Below are positions 1-6,998 of a stretch of DNA of 7,262 nucleotides, in pieces. The notes under the pieces are model-generated. The model ran no database searches and was not told the DNA's origin. It worked only from the letters and a program-made list of their open reading frames with translations. The stretch comes from Actinomycetota bacterium (GTDB lineage Bacteria > Actinomycetota > Humimicrobiia > Humimicrobiales > Humimicrobiaceae). The position numbers and the translations under genes were made by a program. The stretch's first letter is position 1. Each line of letters begins with the position of its first letter. The DNA is taken from NCBI GenBank assembly GCA_016932375.1, contig JAFGDA010000115.1, positions 1 to 7,262 on the forward strand, in the 5' to 3' direction.

Positions 1-40
1 ACAGCTTTAAGGGCTGCCGGCCTCTAACCTGCAATGAGAA

Positions 41-1630
41 CTAATAAAGATTTACGACTTTTATGTTCTCAAAACCAGATGTTTTCTTGAATTCCTTCAG
101 CATATCGCCATCCACTTCGGTATCCAGGTTCAGCCCCATAACTGCCTCCCCGCTCATCTTTTTTCTTCCAACATGCATCGAGGCAATATTTACATTGAGC
201 CTGCCAAAAGCTGACCCTATCTTTCCTATCTGTCCGGGGACATCTTCATACCTTATAAAAGCCATATGCCTTGAGGGAACCATATCTATTTCAAATTTAT
301 CGATTGCGAGGAACCTTGGTTTGTTCTTTTTACCGGTTACCGTACCGGAAACAGATAATTCCCCCTCCGGTCCGCTTCCTTTTATGCTGATAAGGTTCAC
401 AAAATCACTTGAATGGCTGCTTTTTTCAACTTTCACTTTCAATCCTGCATTTTTTGCGACCATGTCCGCATTGATCATGTTTACATTTTCTGCTGAATAT
501 CTTCCCAGTATTTTTGTCAATATCATTGATGTTAAAACCCTTACATCATATTCCGACACCTGGCCATAATATCCTATTTCCAGGTTATCCAGGTTTCCTT
601 CAAACAGATTTATGAAAAAACTCCCCATATTTTCACATAGCTCAAAAAATGGTGAAAGCATTTCCATAAGCTCCGGCCTTATTGCAGGGGCATTTACCGG
701 AAAAGATGCTGTCCCTCCAGTCAAAACTGAAAGAACCTGCCCGGCTATAATTGTCCCTGCCCTGTTCTGGGCCTCGGCAGTTGAAGCCCCGAGATGGGGG
801 GTACATACAACCTGTTCAAGCTCCAGAACCGGTGACCCTGTACACGGCTCCTGCTCATATACATCCAGGGCAGCACCGGCTATATGACCTTCACGGATAG
901 CTTCTGCCAGGTCATTTTCAACAATTATCCCACCCCTTGCAACATTAAGTATATATGTTCCTTTCTTCATCCTCCTGAACTGCTCTTTATCGAACATGCC
1001 AAGAGTATCCTTGTTTTTTGGAAGGTGGATTGATATAAAATCAGCCTCGGCGTAAATATCTTCAAGATTTGCAGCCTTTTTTATTCCAAGCTGCTTGAAT
1101 CTTTCCATTGATACAAACGGGTCATATGCCACTACTTTCATATCAAGCCCCAGGGCTTTTTTTGCAACCAGGCCGCCAATCTGCCCGAATCCTACTATAC
1201 CAAGGGTCTTGCCTTCAAGTTCTATGCCCTTAAATCTTGATTTCTCCCATTTGCCCATTTTAAGGGATTGGTTTGCATCCGGTATTTTCCTTACAAGGGC
1301 CATCATCAGGGCAATTGTATGCTCTGCTACTGTGACCGCATTGCTTGCAGGAGCATTAACCACAATAATACCTTTCTTTGTTGCAGCCTCAAGGTCTACA
1401 TTGTCAACGCCAATTCCCGCCCTTCCAATTATTTCCATATTGTCAGCTTTTTCGATTATATCAGCTGTCAGTTTGGTTGCGCTTCTTATAACAATTGCAT
1501 TATATCCGCTGATGATGTTTTTAAGCTCTTCCGGGGAAAGACCCTTTTTCTCGACAACTTCAAGGGACCTTTCCATAATTTTTTTCGCTTCCTCATCTAT
1601 TCCATCAGTAACCAGAACCTTCTTATTCAT
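41..1630 (-). CDS. serA: D-3-phosphoglycerate dehydrogenase, long form with ASB and ACT domains
   Basis: Cytosolic enzyme that oxidises 3-phosphoglycerate to 3-phosphohydroxypyruvate with NAD+, the first step of serine synthesis. The 529 residues match the long form of the family (about 525-530). Visible order: split substrate domain (about 1-98 and 287-315), Rossmann NAD domain with GFGQIG at 147-152 and Asp170 at the ribose-binding position, catalytic Arg232 (NVARGG), Glu261 and His279 (TPHLGAST), an intervening ASB domain (about 318-450) and a C-terminal ACT domain (about 455-529). In the ACT domain Tyr461, Asp463 and Asn481 coincide with the serine-binding residues known from the Mycobacterium tuberculosis enzyme, so feedback inhibition by serine is likely (inference). 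The ATG start is preceded by AGGTGA at a 6-nt spacing. It is the last gene of the cluster, 37 nt after the aminotransferase. The stop is TAG. Confidence 0.96.
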   Translation of the reverse strand: MNKKVLVTDGIDEEAKKIMERSLEVVEKKGLSPEELKNIISGYNAIVIRSATKLTADIIEKADNMEIIGRAGIGVDNVDLEAATKKGIIVVNAPASNAVTVAEHTIALMMALVRKIPDANQSLKMGKWEKSRFKGIELEGKTLGIVGFGQIGGLVAKKALGLDMKVVAYDPFVSMERFKQLGIKKAANLEDIYAEADFISIHLPKNKDTLGMFDKEQFRRMKKGTYILNVARGGIIVENDLAEAIREGHIAGAALDVYEQEPCTGSPVLELEQVVCTPHLGASTAEAQNRAGTIIAGQVLSVLTGGTASFPVNAPAIRPELMEMLSPFFELCENMGSFFINLFEGNLDNLEIGYYGQVSEYDVRVLTSMILTKILGRYSAENVNMINADMVAKNAGLKVKVEKSSHSSDFVNLISIKGSGPEGELSVSGTVTGKKNKPRFLAIDKFEIDMVPSRHMAFIRYEDVPGQIGKIGSAFGRLNVNIASMHVGRKKMSGEAVMGLNLDTEVDGDMLKEFKKTSGFENIKVVNLY

Positions 1631-1667
1631 ACTCGATCACCTGTCCTGCCTTCTTGTAAATCATTTA

Positions 1668-2834
1668 TTATTCATTCAAATAATTGTTTTCCATGAATGC
1701 TTTCTGTGCTTCCGCAACTCCAGCACCTGCTTCAAAAATATAGCCGAGGTCTTTAAGTGACATCTCGAGAGCAGCTATTGCCGTCAGGACATCGAACATT
1801 CCCACATATCCAAGATGCCCGATCCTGAATATCTTTCCTGTAAGTTTTCCCTGGCCTCCGGCTACGGTTACCCCGTATTTTACCCGCATTGTCTTTGTCA
1901 GTTCTTTTCCGTCAATACCTTCCGGTATTTTTATGGATGTTACGGAAAAACCCCTGTTTTTTTCATTTTTTACGAGAAGTTCAAGGCCGAGTTTTCCTAC
2001 CGCCCTCTGGGTCGCAAGAGCAAGTGCCCGGTGCCTCTGGTATACCTTTTCAAATCCTTCTTCAATCAACATATCAAGTGCCTTATTTATTGCAACTATT
2101 ATTGATATTCCAGGGGTCCAGGGTGTCTGCGGCGGTGTTTTCCCTGCATAGCTCCTGGCAGCCAGAAGGTCGAAGTAAAACCTTGGCATATCTGACTTCT
2201 CGATCATCTCCCATGCTTTAGGGCTTACAGTTATAAAAGCTGCACCTGTTGGTGCGCTTAAGGCTTTCTGGGAGCCGCCTATTACTATATCGAGGTTCCA
2301 TTCATCGGTCCTCATATCCGAAGCAGCCAGGCCACTTATGGCATCAACTATCAAAATTGCCTTATAGCCCTTTACTATATTTCCGATGGCTTCGATATTA
2401 TTTAAAACACCTGTAGAAGTTTCACTAAACTGCACCATTACCCCTTTTATTTCCGGGTCTCTATCCAGTGCTTTCCTTATATCTTCAGGGTCGACTGCAT
2501 CTCCCCATTCATAATCAAGGGCAATCAGGTCCAGGCCAAACCTGCCGCACATTTTTTTAAACCTTTCACCGAAATTACCCGTATTTGCTACAAGAACCCT
2601 GTCACCGCGTGAAAAAGGATTTGTAACTGCTGCTTCCATGGCACCTGTACCGGAAGAGGTCAGTATAAAAAGGTCGTTTTCCGTCTTAAAGAGCTTTTTA
2701 AGCTTTGTGGTTGTCTCCACGAATATCCTTGAAAATTCCGGTGACCTGTGGTGCATGAGCGGCCTTGCATGCTCCTGTAACACTTCCTCGGATATTGGCG
2801 TGGGTCCTGGGGTCATTACATATCTTTTTATCAT
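1668..2834 (-). CDS. class V PLP aminotransferase, alanine-glyoxylate / serine-pyruvate type (candidate phosphoserine aminotransferase)
   Basis: A 388-residue fold-type I, class V aminotransferase, a usual length for the family. Visible landmarks: HHRSPEF at 28-34, the SSGTGAME loop (60-67) that contacts the cofactor phosphate, Asp164 (IVDAISG) opposite the pyridine nitrogen, Lys190 in GGSQKALSAP as the Schiff-base lysine, and Arg337 (FRIGHLG) where the family binds the substrate carboxylate. Family members move amino groups among alanine, serine, aspartate and glyoxylate, pyruvate or hydroxypyruvate, so the exact substrate cannot be read from sequence. Its position directly before serA, with no classical serC in the window, makes conversion of 3-phosphohydroxypyruvate to phosphoserine a reasonable inference. 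A serine-pyruvate or alanine-glyoxylate role remains possible. The start ATG has GGAAAGGA upstream with a short A-rich spacer. It lies 112 nt after ilvN. Confidence 0.9.
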   Translation of the reverse strand: MIKRYVMTPGPTPISEEVLQEHARPLMHHRSPEFSRIFVETTTKLKKLFKTENDLFILTSSGTGAMEAAVTNPFSRGDRVLVANTGNFGERFKKMCGRFGLDLIALDYEWGDAVDPEDIRKALDRDPEIKGVMVQFSETSTGVLNNIEAIGNIVKGYKAILIVDAISGLAASDMRTDEWNLDIVIGGSQKALSAPTGAAFITVSPKAWEMIEKSDMPRFYFDLLAARSYAGKTPPQTPWTPGISIIVAINKALDMLIEEGFEKVYQRHRALALATQRAVGKLGLELLVKNEKNRGFSVTSIKIPEGIDGKELTKTMRVKYGVTVAGGQGKLTGKIFRIGHLGYVGMFDVLTAIAALEMSLKDLGYIFEAGAGVAEAQKAFMENNYLNE

Positions 2835-2946
2835 CTTTTTTCCTTTCCAGTACGGTTAATTTATATTTTATTACCTGCAGAATATTGCCCGGTTTATAAC
2901 CGGTTTCCGGCAGATAAAATTTTTTACCAAACAATTTGGACAACAG
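2835..2946 (-). other. 112-nt ilvN-aminotransferase spacer with CCGG repeats and a small dyad
   Basis: This is the longest gap between the two functional halves of the cluster. It contains a 6-bp inverted repeat with a 3-nt loop (CCGGTT, TAT, AACCGG; 2889-2903). Read another way, it is a direct repeat of CCGGTTT at 2889-2895 and 2900-2906, 11 nt apart, with a further CCGG at 2907-2910. Neither is followed by a T-tract on the minus strand, so I do not call a terminator. I found no convincing promoter here. The dyad could be a protein site or an RNA processing stem. Confidence 0.35.
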
Positions 2947-3429
2947 TCAGTACTTTGAACCCCTTGTACAGGCTATTTTCCCCGTTCTTACCAGTTCAAG
3001 TATGCCAAAAGGCTTCAGCAGCTCCTCCAGCGCATCGACCTTACGGTTGTTTCCGGTAATCTCAATCATCAGGGATTTTTTAGCAACATCAACTATGTTT
3101 GCCCTGAAAATATTTACTATCTCCAGGATTTCCGGGCGCGTTCTCGAATCGGCGCTCACCTTTATAAGGACCAGTTCCCTTTCTACGATATTACCCGGGT
3201 CAAGCTCCTGGATTTTTATTATATTTATCAGCTTGTATAATTGCTTGGTTACCTGCTCTATGCTGTGATTTTCAGCATTCACTACCAGGGTTATCCTTGA
3301 AATATTCATGTCATCTGTTGTCCCTACTGCCAGGCTATCAATATTAAAACCCCTGCGGCTGAATAATCCCGCTACTTTTGCAAGTACTCCTGATTTATTT
3401 TCAACAAGAACCGATATTATATGTTTCAT
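2947..3429 (-). CDS. ilvN: acetohydroxyacid synthase small (regulatory) subunit
   Basis: Regulatory partner of IlvB: it binds the large subunit, raises its activity and passes on feedback inhibition, typically by valine. The 160 residues are normal for the compact bacterial type (called IlvH or IlvN). An N-terminal ACT domain (about 3-76) is followed by the C-terminal ALS small-subunit domain (about 84-158). Asn11, Gly14 and Asn29, in ENKSGVLAKVAGLFSRRGFN, fall at the same numbers as the valine-site residues of E. coli IlvH, which supports retained valine sensitivity (inference). The ATG start has AGGTGA 6 nt upstream, and that ribosome site lies directly against the ilvB stop, with only 11 nt between the genes. 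Translational coupling with ilvB is therefore expected and would give balanced subunits. Confidence 0.96.
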   Translation of the reverse strand: MKHIISVLVENKSGVLAKVAGLFSRRGFNIDSLAVGTTDDMNISRITLVVNAENHSIEQVTKQLYKLINIIKIQELDPGNIVERELVLIKVSADSRTRPEILEIVNIFRANIVDVAKKSLMIEITGNNRKVDALEELLKPFGILELVRTGKIACTRGSKY

Positions 3430-3433
3430 GATA

Positions 3434-3439
3434 TCACCT
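3434..3439 (-). promoter_or_regulatory. ribosome binding site of ilvN abutting the ilvB stop
   Basis: AGGTGA lies within the 11-nt gap between ilvB and ilvN, almost touching the ilvB TAA (3443-3441) and 4-5 nt before the ilvN ATG region. The arrangement suggests that ribosomes finishing ilvB re-initiate on ilvN. Confidence 0.7.
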
Positions 3440-3440
3440 G

Positions 3441-5132
3441 TTAACCTTCCAGCATTTTATTTATTGGTGACCCGGGCGCGACCATCGGGAAAACATTCTC
3501 ATCAGGGTCGATCAAGAAATCCACAAGCACCACATTATCTATGCTCAGCGCCTTTTTTATTGCATCATCAACCTCTCCGGCATTTTTTACCCTTATGCCC
3601 GAGCAGCCGTAAGCATCCGCAAGTTTTAAAAAATCAACGCAGTTATCTATGCAGGTGGCAGAATATCTTTTCTTATAAAACAATTCCTGCCACTGCCTTA
3701 CCATTCCGAGATAGCCATTGTTAAGAAGCATTATCTTAACCGGTATTTTATTGGAAACTGCAGTGGCAAGTTCATGTGAAACCATCTGGATGCTTCCATC
3801 ACCTGCAATATCTATAACGGTCTTATCCGGCTTTCCCAACCTGGCCCCGATGGCAGCAGGCAGTCCGAAGCCCATTGTCCCGAGACCCCCCGAAGATATG
3901 AATGTCCTCGGCCGGGTAAATTTATAAAACTGGGCTGCCCACATCTGGTTCTGCCCCACTTCTGTACATATAATTGCATCCCCGCCGGTAATATCATATA
4001 TCCTTTCTATTATATAGGCAGGTTTAAGCTTTTTTGAAGCCCTGTCATATCTCTGGGGAAATTCCTTTTTCATTCTCTTTATCCATTTTAGCCATTCGCT
4101 TCTATCAGGTTTCCCTTTCTTGTCAGTAATTTCCCTGTAATTTGACAGCAGGTCAGTAAGTACTGTTTTTGCATCCCCGACTATGGGTATCAGGGTTTCC
4201 ATGTTTTTACCTATCTCTGCAGGGTCTATGTCAATATGTATTATTCTTGCATTAACCGCAAATTCTGAAAGCTTTCCCGTTACCCTGTCATCAAATCTCG
4301 TTCCAACAGCAATAATAAGGTCCGTTTCCATAAAGGTTATATTCGCATACCTTGTCCCATGCATTCCTGCCATCCCCAAGGAAAGCTCTTCTGTCTCGGG
4401 ATAGACCCCTTTTCCCAGCAGTGAAGTTATAACCGGGATCCCAGCAAAATCCGTAAACTCCCTTAAAACATCGCTTCCTTCCGAAGAAATTACACCGCCT
4501 CCGGCAAAAATAACAGGTTTTTTGCTGTCATAAATTAATTTCACCGCCTGCTTTACCTGCCGCAGATTGCCCCTTGTTGTGGGTTTATACCCTGGAAGAT
4601 TCATTTCAGCCTTAAAATTGCTGTCAATCATTGCCCTTGATACATCTGCAGGTATATCCACCAGGACGGGACCCGGTCTTCCGGTAGAAGCAATATAAAA
4701 AGCCTCCTTTATGATCCTTGGCAGGTCCTCAACATCCTTTACAAGGTAATTATGCTTTGTCACAGGTGCGGTTATCCCCGTAATGTCAGCTTCCTGGAAA
4801 GCATCCGTCCCTATTACTGGAGTGGCTACCTGTCCGGTTATTGCTACTATGGGGATTGAATCCATGTAAGCATTGGCTATCCCTGTTATCAGGTTGGTTG
4901 CTCCCGGTCCGGAAGTTGCCATACATACGCCGGTCTTCCCGGTGGCCCTTGAATACCCGTCTGCCGCATGTGCAGCGCACTGTTCATGCCGTACAAGTAT
5001 ATGCCTTATATCGCTATCAAAAAGTACATCATAGATGGGTATAACAACGCCTCCGGGGTAACCGAATATTACTTCCACCCCTTCTTCCTTAAGGGACTTT
5101 ATCAGCATCTGTGCACCTGAAATCTTACTCAT
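3441..5132 (-). CDS. ilvB: acetohydroxyacid synthase large (catalytic) subunit
   Basis: TPP-, Mg- and FAD-dependent enzyme joining two pyruvates to 2-acetolactate, or pyruvate and 2-oxobutyrate to 2-aceto-2-hydroxybutyrate; the first common step of branched-chain amino acid synthesis. At 563 residues it has the normal length. TPP N-domain about 5-170 with GYPGG (24-28) and catalytic Glu50 (HEQCAAHAADGY); central FAD-binding domain about 190-325 (GTRFDDRVTG at 277-286); TPP C-domain about 390-545 with the GDGS...NN motif (444-447 and 471-472). The conserved Trp481 and the GQVATPVIGTDAFQEAD stretch point to a biosynthetic AHAS rather than a catabolic acetolactate synthase, as does the adjacent ilvN. 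Ala103 stands where plant enzymes have the herbicide-site proline, which is usual in bacteria. The ATG has only a weak ribosome site (GGAAAGCGAG, far or partial). Its own promoter probably lies in the ilvD-ilvB gap. Confidence 0.97.
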   Translation of the reverse strand: MSKISGAQMLIKSLKEEGVEVIFGYPGGVVIPIYDVLFDSDIRHILVRHEQCAAHAADGYSRATGKTGVCMATSGPGATNLITGIANAYMDSIPIVAITGQVATPVIGTDAFQEADITGITAPVTKHNYLVKDVEDLPRIIKEAFYIASTGRPGPVLVDIPADVSRAMIDSNFKAEMNLPGYKPTTRGNLRQVKQAVKLIYDSKKPVIFAGGGVISSEGSDVLREFTDFAGIPVITSLLGKGVYPETEELSLGMAGMHGTRYANITFMETDLIIAVGTRFDDRVTGKLSEFAVNARIIHIDIDPAEIGKNMETLIPIVGDAKTVLTDLLSNYREITDKKGKPDRSEWLKWIKRMKKEFPQRYDRASKKLKPAYIIERIYDITGGDAIICTEVGQNQMWAAQFYKFTRPRTFISSGGLGTMGFGLPAAIGARLGKPDKTVIDIAGDGSIQMVSHELATAVSNKIPVKIMLLNNGYLGMVRQWQELFYKKRYSATCIDNCVDFLKLADAYGCSGIRVKNAGEVDDAIKKALSIDNVVLVDFLIDPDENVFPMVAPGSPINKMLEG

Positions 5133-5174
5133 GTTAACTCGCTTTCCATGTTTGTAACAACTTTATAACACCCT

Positions 5175-5198
5175 TAGTGATTTTAAATTATATCACTA
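5175..5198. promoter_or_regulatory. inverted repeat overlapping the -10 box (possible operator)
   Basis: TAGTGAT (5175-5181) and ATCACTA (5192-5198) are a perfect 7-bp inverted repeat with a 10-nt AT-rich spacer, 24 bp in all. It covers the -10 box and the predicted start point of the ilvB promoter, the usual place for a repressor site. Arm size and spacing suit a dimeric regulator. The alternative, an RNA hairpin, is less likely because most of the element would lie upstream of the start point. I do not recognise it as a named regulator's motif. Confidence 0.45.
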
Positions 5199-5214
5199 TT
5201 CTTTCCATTTTCAA
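5187..5214 (-). promoter_or_regulatory. internal promoter upstream of ilvB
   Basis: Reading the minus strand, TTGAAA (5214 to 5209; 5 of 6 to the -35 consensus) is followed after 16 nt by a perfect TATAAT (5192 to 5187). That box is preceded by TGA, giving the extended -10 pattern TGnTATAAT. Transcription would start near 5180 and leave a leader of about 48 nt before the ilvB ATG. It lies in the 106-nt gap after the ilvD stop, so it would express ilvB, ilvN and perhaps the downstream genes without ilvD. The call rests on sequence match alone. Confidence 0.65.
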
Positions 5215-5238
5215 CAAATTATCTACAGTTATTTAAAC

Positions 5239-6897
5239 TTATTCCAGTACCGCGCCCTTAGATGCAGACTGGACCAATTTTGAATACCTTGCCATATAGC
5301 CATAATTGATTTTAGGCTCAGGCGGTTTCCACCCGGCAAGCCTTCTTTCAATCTCCCGCTGGTCCACAAGCAGGTTGATTTTGTATTCCGGAATATCGAT
5401 CTCTATCATGTCGCCATCTTTCACTATGCCTATAATTCCTCCAGCCTGGGCCTCTGGAGAAACATGGCCTATGGAAGCTCCCCTTGTGGCACCTGAAAAC
5501 CTGCCGTCTGTTATAAGGGCTACTTCCCTGTCCATACCTATCCCGGCTATTGCAGAAGTGGGCGCCAGCATCTCCCTCATGCCCGGTCCCCCCCTCGGGC
5601 CTTCGTACCTTATAACCACGACATCACCGGATTTTATTTTTCCATCCATAATTTCTTTAAGCGCCTCTTCCTCACTGTCAAAGACCCTTGCCGTTCCTTT
5701 ATGCCTGTACATCGAAGGATCCACTGCCGATCTCTTCACCACGCAACCTTCCTGGGCAAGGTTTCCCCAGAGGATGGCAAGCCCCCCGTCTTTCTGGTAA
5801 GGGTCAGAAACGGTCCTGATTATCTCCGGGTCCAGGATTTCAGCACCCGATATATTTTCGCTCACGCTTTTCCCGGTTACGGTAACAGGCTTACCGTCAA
5901 TAAGCCCGTTTTTATATAATTCATTCATTACAGCTTGAACCCCACCCGCCTCATAAAGGTTCTCAAGGTGATGTTTCCCGGCAGGACTTAACCTGCAGAG
6001 ATTAGGGGTCCTGTCGCTTACCTGGTTTACAAGCTCAAGGGAAAAATCTGCTTTTGCCTCATGTGCAATGGCGGTCAGGTGCAGGATGGTATTGGTTGAG
6101 CAACCGAGGGCCATATCAACTGCAATGGCATTCTTTATTGCCTGGCTGCCAACAATATCCCTCGGCTTAAGGTCCTTTTCCACAAGCTCCATTATCTTCA
6201 TACCGGCCTGCTTTGCCAGCCTAAGCCTCTTTGATAAAATTGCAGGGATGGTACCGTTCCCCGGAAGGGCAATACCTATGGCTTCGGACAGGCAGTTCAT
6301 GGAGTTTGCTGTAAACATTCCCGAACAGCTCCCGCATGTCGGACATGCTTCTTCCTCTACATCTGCAAGGTCTTTTTCTGTAAGTTTTCCCTTATGGAAC
6401 TTTCCTATTGCCTCATAACAGGTGCTGTAATCTATGTCCTGCCCTTTAAACTTACCGGCTAGCATGGGACCACCGCTTATCACTATAGAGGGTATGTTGA
6501 GCCTCATGGCAGCCATTATCATACCCGGTACTATTTTGTCACAGCACGTAACAAGCACAAGGCCGTCAAAAGGATGTGCCATTGCAACTGCCTCAATGCT
6601 GTCTGCTATTATTTCCCTGGTAACAAGAGAGTACTTCATGCCTGTGTGGTTCATCGCTACCCCGTCACATACCCCTATGGTAGAGAATTCCTGCGGGGTA
6701 CCTCCAGCCATCCTTATACCGGCTTTAGCTGCTTCTGCAATTTTATTTAGATGCATGTGCCCCGGAATAAGTTCATTGGCAGAATTTACCACTCCGATAA
6801 TAGGCCTGTCTATTTCCTCATCCGTCAGGCCAAGAGATTTTAAGATTGACCGGTGGGGCAATCTTGATACACCCTTCTTCATATCATCGCTTCTCAA
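5239..6897 (-). CDS. ilvD: dihydroxy-acid dehydratase
   Basis: Iron-sulfur and Mg-dependent enzyme that dehydrates 2,3-dihydroxyisovalerate and 2,3-dihydroxy-3-methylvalerate to the 2-oxo acids leading to valine, leucine, pantothenate and isoleucine. The 552 residues are typical of the short bacterial/archaeal form. Cluster-ligand positions are visible at Cys77 (GVCDG), Cys119 (CCDKIVPG) and Cys191 in CPTCGSCSGMFTANSM. Lys121 of the CDK motif is the likely carbamylated metal ligand, and the second family signature LITDGRFSGAT (461-471) includes Ser468, the expected general base. The start is TTG, chosen because AAGGAGG lies 4 nt upstream and because the RSD..KKG opening is conserved in the family. 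The first in-frame ATG (codon 6) is too far from that ribosome site. It is the first structural gene after the putative leader. C-terminal SKGAVLE is intact. Confidence 0.96.
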   Translation of the reverse strand: MRSDDMKKGVSRLPHRSILKSLGLTDEEIDRPIIGVVNSANELIPGHMHLNKIAEAAKAGIRMAGGTPQEFSTIGVCDGVAMNHTGMKYSLVTREIIADSIEAVAMAHPFDGLVLVTCCDKIVPGMIMAAMRLNIPSIVISGGPMLAGKFKGQDIDYSTCYEAIGKFHKGKLTEKDLADVEEEACPTCGSCSGMFTANSMNCLSEAIGIALPGNGTIPAILSKRLRLAKQAGMKIMELVEKDLKPRDIVGSQAIKNAIAVDMALGCSTNTILHLTAIAHEAKADFSLELVNQVSDRTPNLCRLSPAGKHHLENLYEAGGVQAVMNELYKNGLIDGKPVTVTGKSVSENISGAEILDPEIIRTVSDPYQKDGGLAILWGNLAQEGCVVKRSAVDPSMYRHKGTARVFDSEEEALKEIMDGKIKSGDVVVIRYEGPRGGPGMREMLAPTSAIAGIGMDREVALITDGRFSGATRGASIGHVSPEAQAGGIIGIVKDGDMIEIDIPEYKINLLVDQREIERRLAGWKPPEPKINYGYMARYSKLVQSASKGAVLE

Positions 6898-6900
6898 TTT

Positions 6901-6908
6901 TCCTCCTT
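6901..6908 (-). promoter_or_regulatory. strong ribosome binding site that fixes the TTG start of ilvD
   Basis: AAGGAGGA on the minus strand is close to a perfect anti-SD complement and lies 3-4 nt before TTG (6897 to 6895). The next in-frame candidate, ATG at 6882, would be about 19 nt away. The strong site may compensate for the weak start codon. Confidence 0.8.
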
Positions 6909-6924
6909 ATAATATTTTTTACAA

Positions 6925-6949
6925 TAAAGCATATACAGCTACAGCTTTA
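6925..6949 (-). other. small stem-loop with ACAGCT tandem repeat before the ilvD ribosome site
   Basis: TAAAGC and GCTTTA form a 6-bp stem around a 13-nt loop (6925-6930 with 6944-6949). The loop and one arm include two adjacent copies of ACAGCT on the plus strand (6935-6946). No T-tract follows on the minus strand. Weak by itself, and possibly chance. Confidence 0.25.
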
Positions 6950-6959
6950 GAAATTTAAT

Positions 6960-6998
6960 TTACAGGATTTTTATTTTAGAATTAAAAAATACCTGTAA
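6960..6998 (-). promoter_or_regulatory. long imperfect stem-loop directly after the leader reading frame
   Basis: TTACAGG (6998 to 6992) pairs with CCTGTAA (6966 to 6960). After a one-base bulge at 6991, ATTTTT (6990 to 6985) pairs with AAAAAT (6972 to 6967), giving 13 bp with a 12-nt loop. With one bulged base the outer stem can instead extend over the leader stop codon (TAATT with AATTA). The stem starts one base after the leader's TAA. No clear T-tract follows, so it is not a textbook terminator. It may be an attenuator, a stalled-ribosome sensor or a stability element. Confidence 0.5.

Noticed and set aside
1..40. Terminator or next gene after serA
   Set aside because: There is a GC-rich patch with a GCCGGC palindrome, but no full hairpin plus T-tract and no start codon with a ribosome site before the window ends.
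1095..1760. A 221-codon plus-strand frame
   Set aside because: It lies opposite serA and the end of the aminotransferase, with low-complexity Ser/Pro/Leu-rich content typical of an antisense shadow. The minus-strand proteins explain the same bases.
2698..2943. An 81-codon minus-strand frame starting just after ilvN (TTG start) and running into the aminotransferase gene
   Set aside because: It begins with a non-ATG codon without a good ribosome site, overlaps the first 137 bases of the aminotransferase in another frame, and has no recognisable domain. The in-frame aminotransferase is clearly the real gene.
5129..5149. A six-codon minus-strand frame (MESELT) whose TGA overlaps the ilvB ATG as ATGA
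   Set aside because: The stop/start overlap is attractive for coupling, but the mini-frame has no ribosome site and is short enough to be chance.
6941..6949. Nine-base match (acagcttta) between the ilvD upstream region and bases 1-9 of the window
   Set aside because: A single 9-bp identity in 7 kb is expected by chance, and no flanking similarity extends it.
6434..6958. A 174-codon plus-strand frame over the ilvD start and upstream region
   Set aside because: Antisense shadow of the conserved ilvD N-terminus; no promoter, ribosome site or family resemblance.
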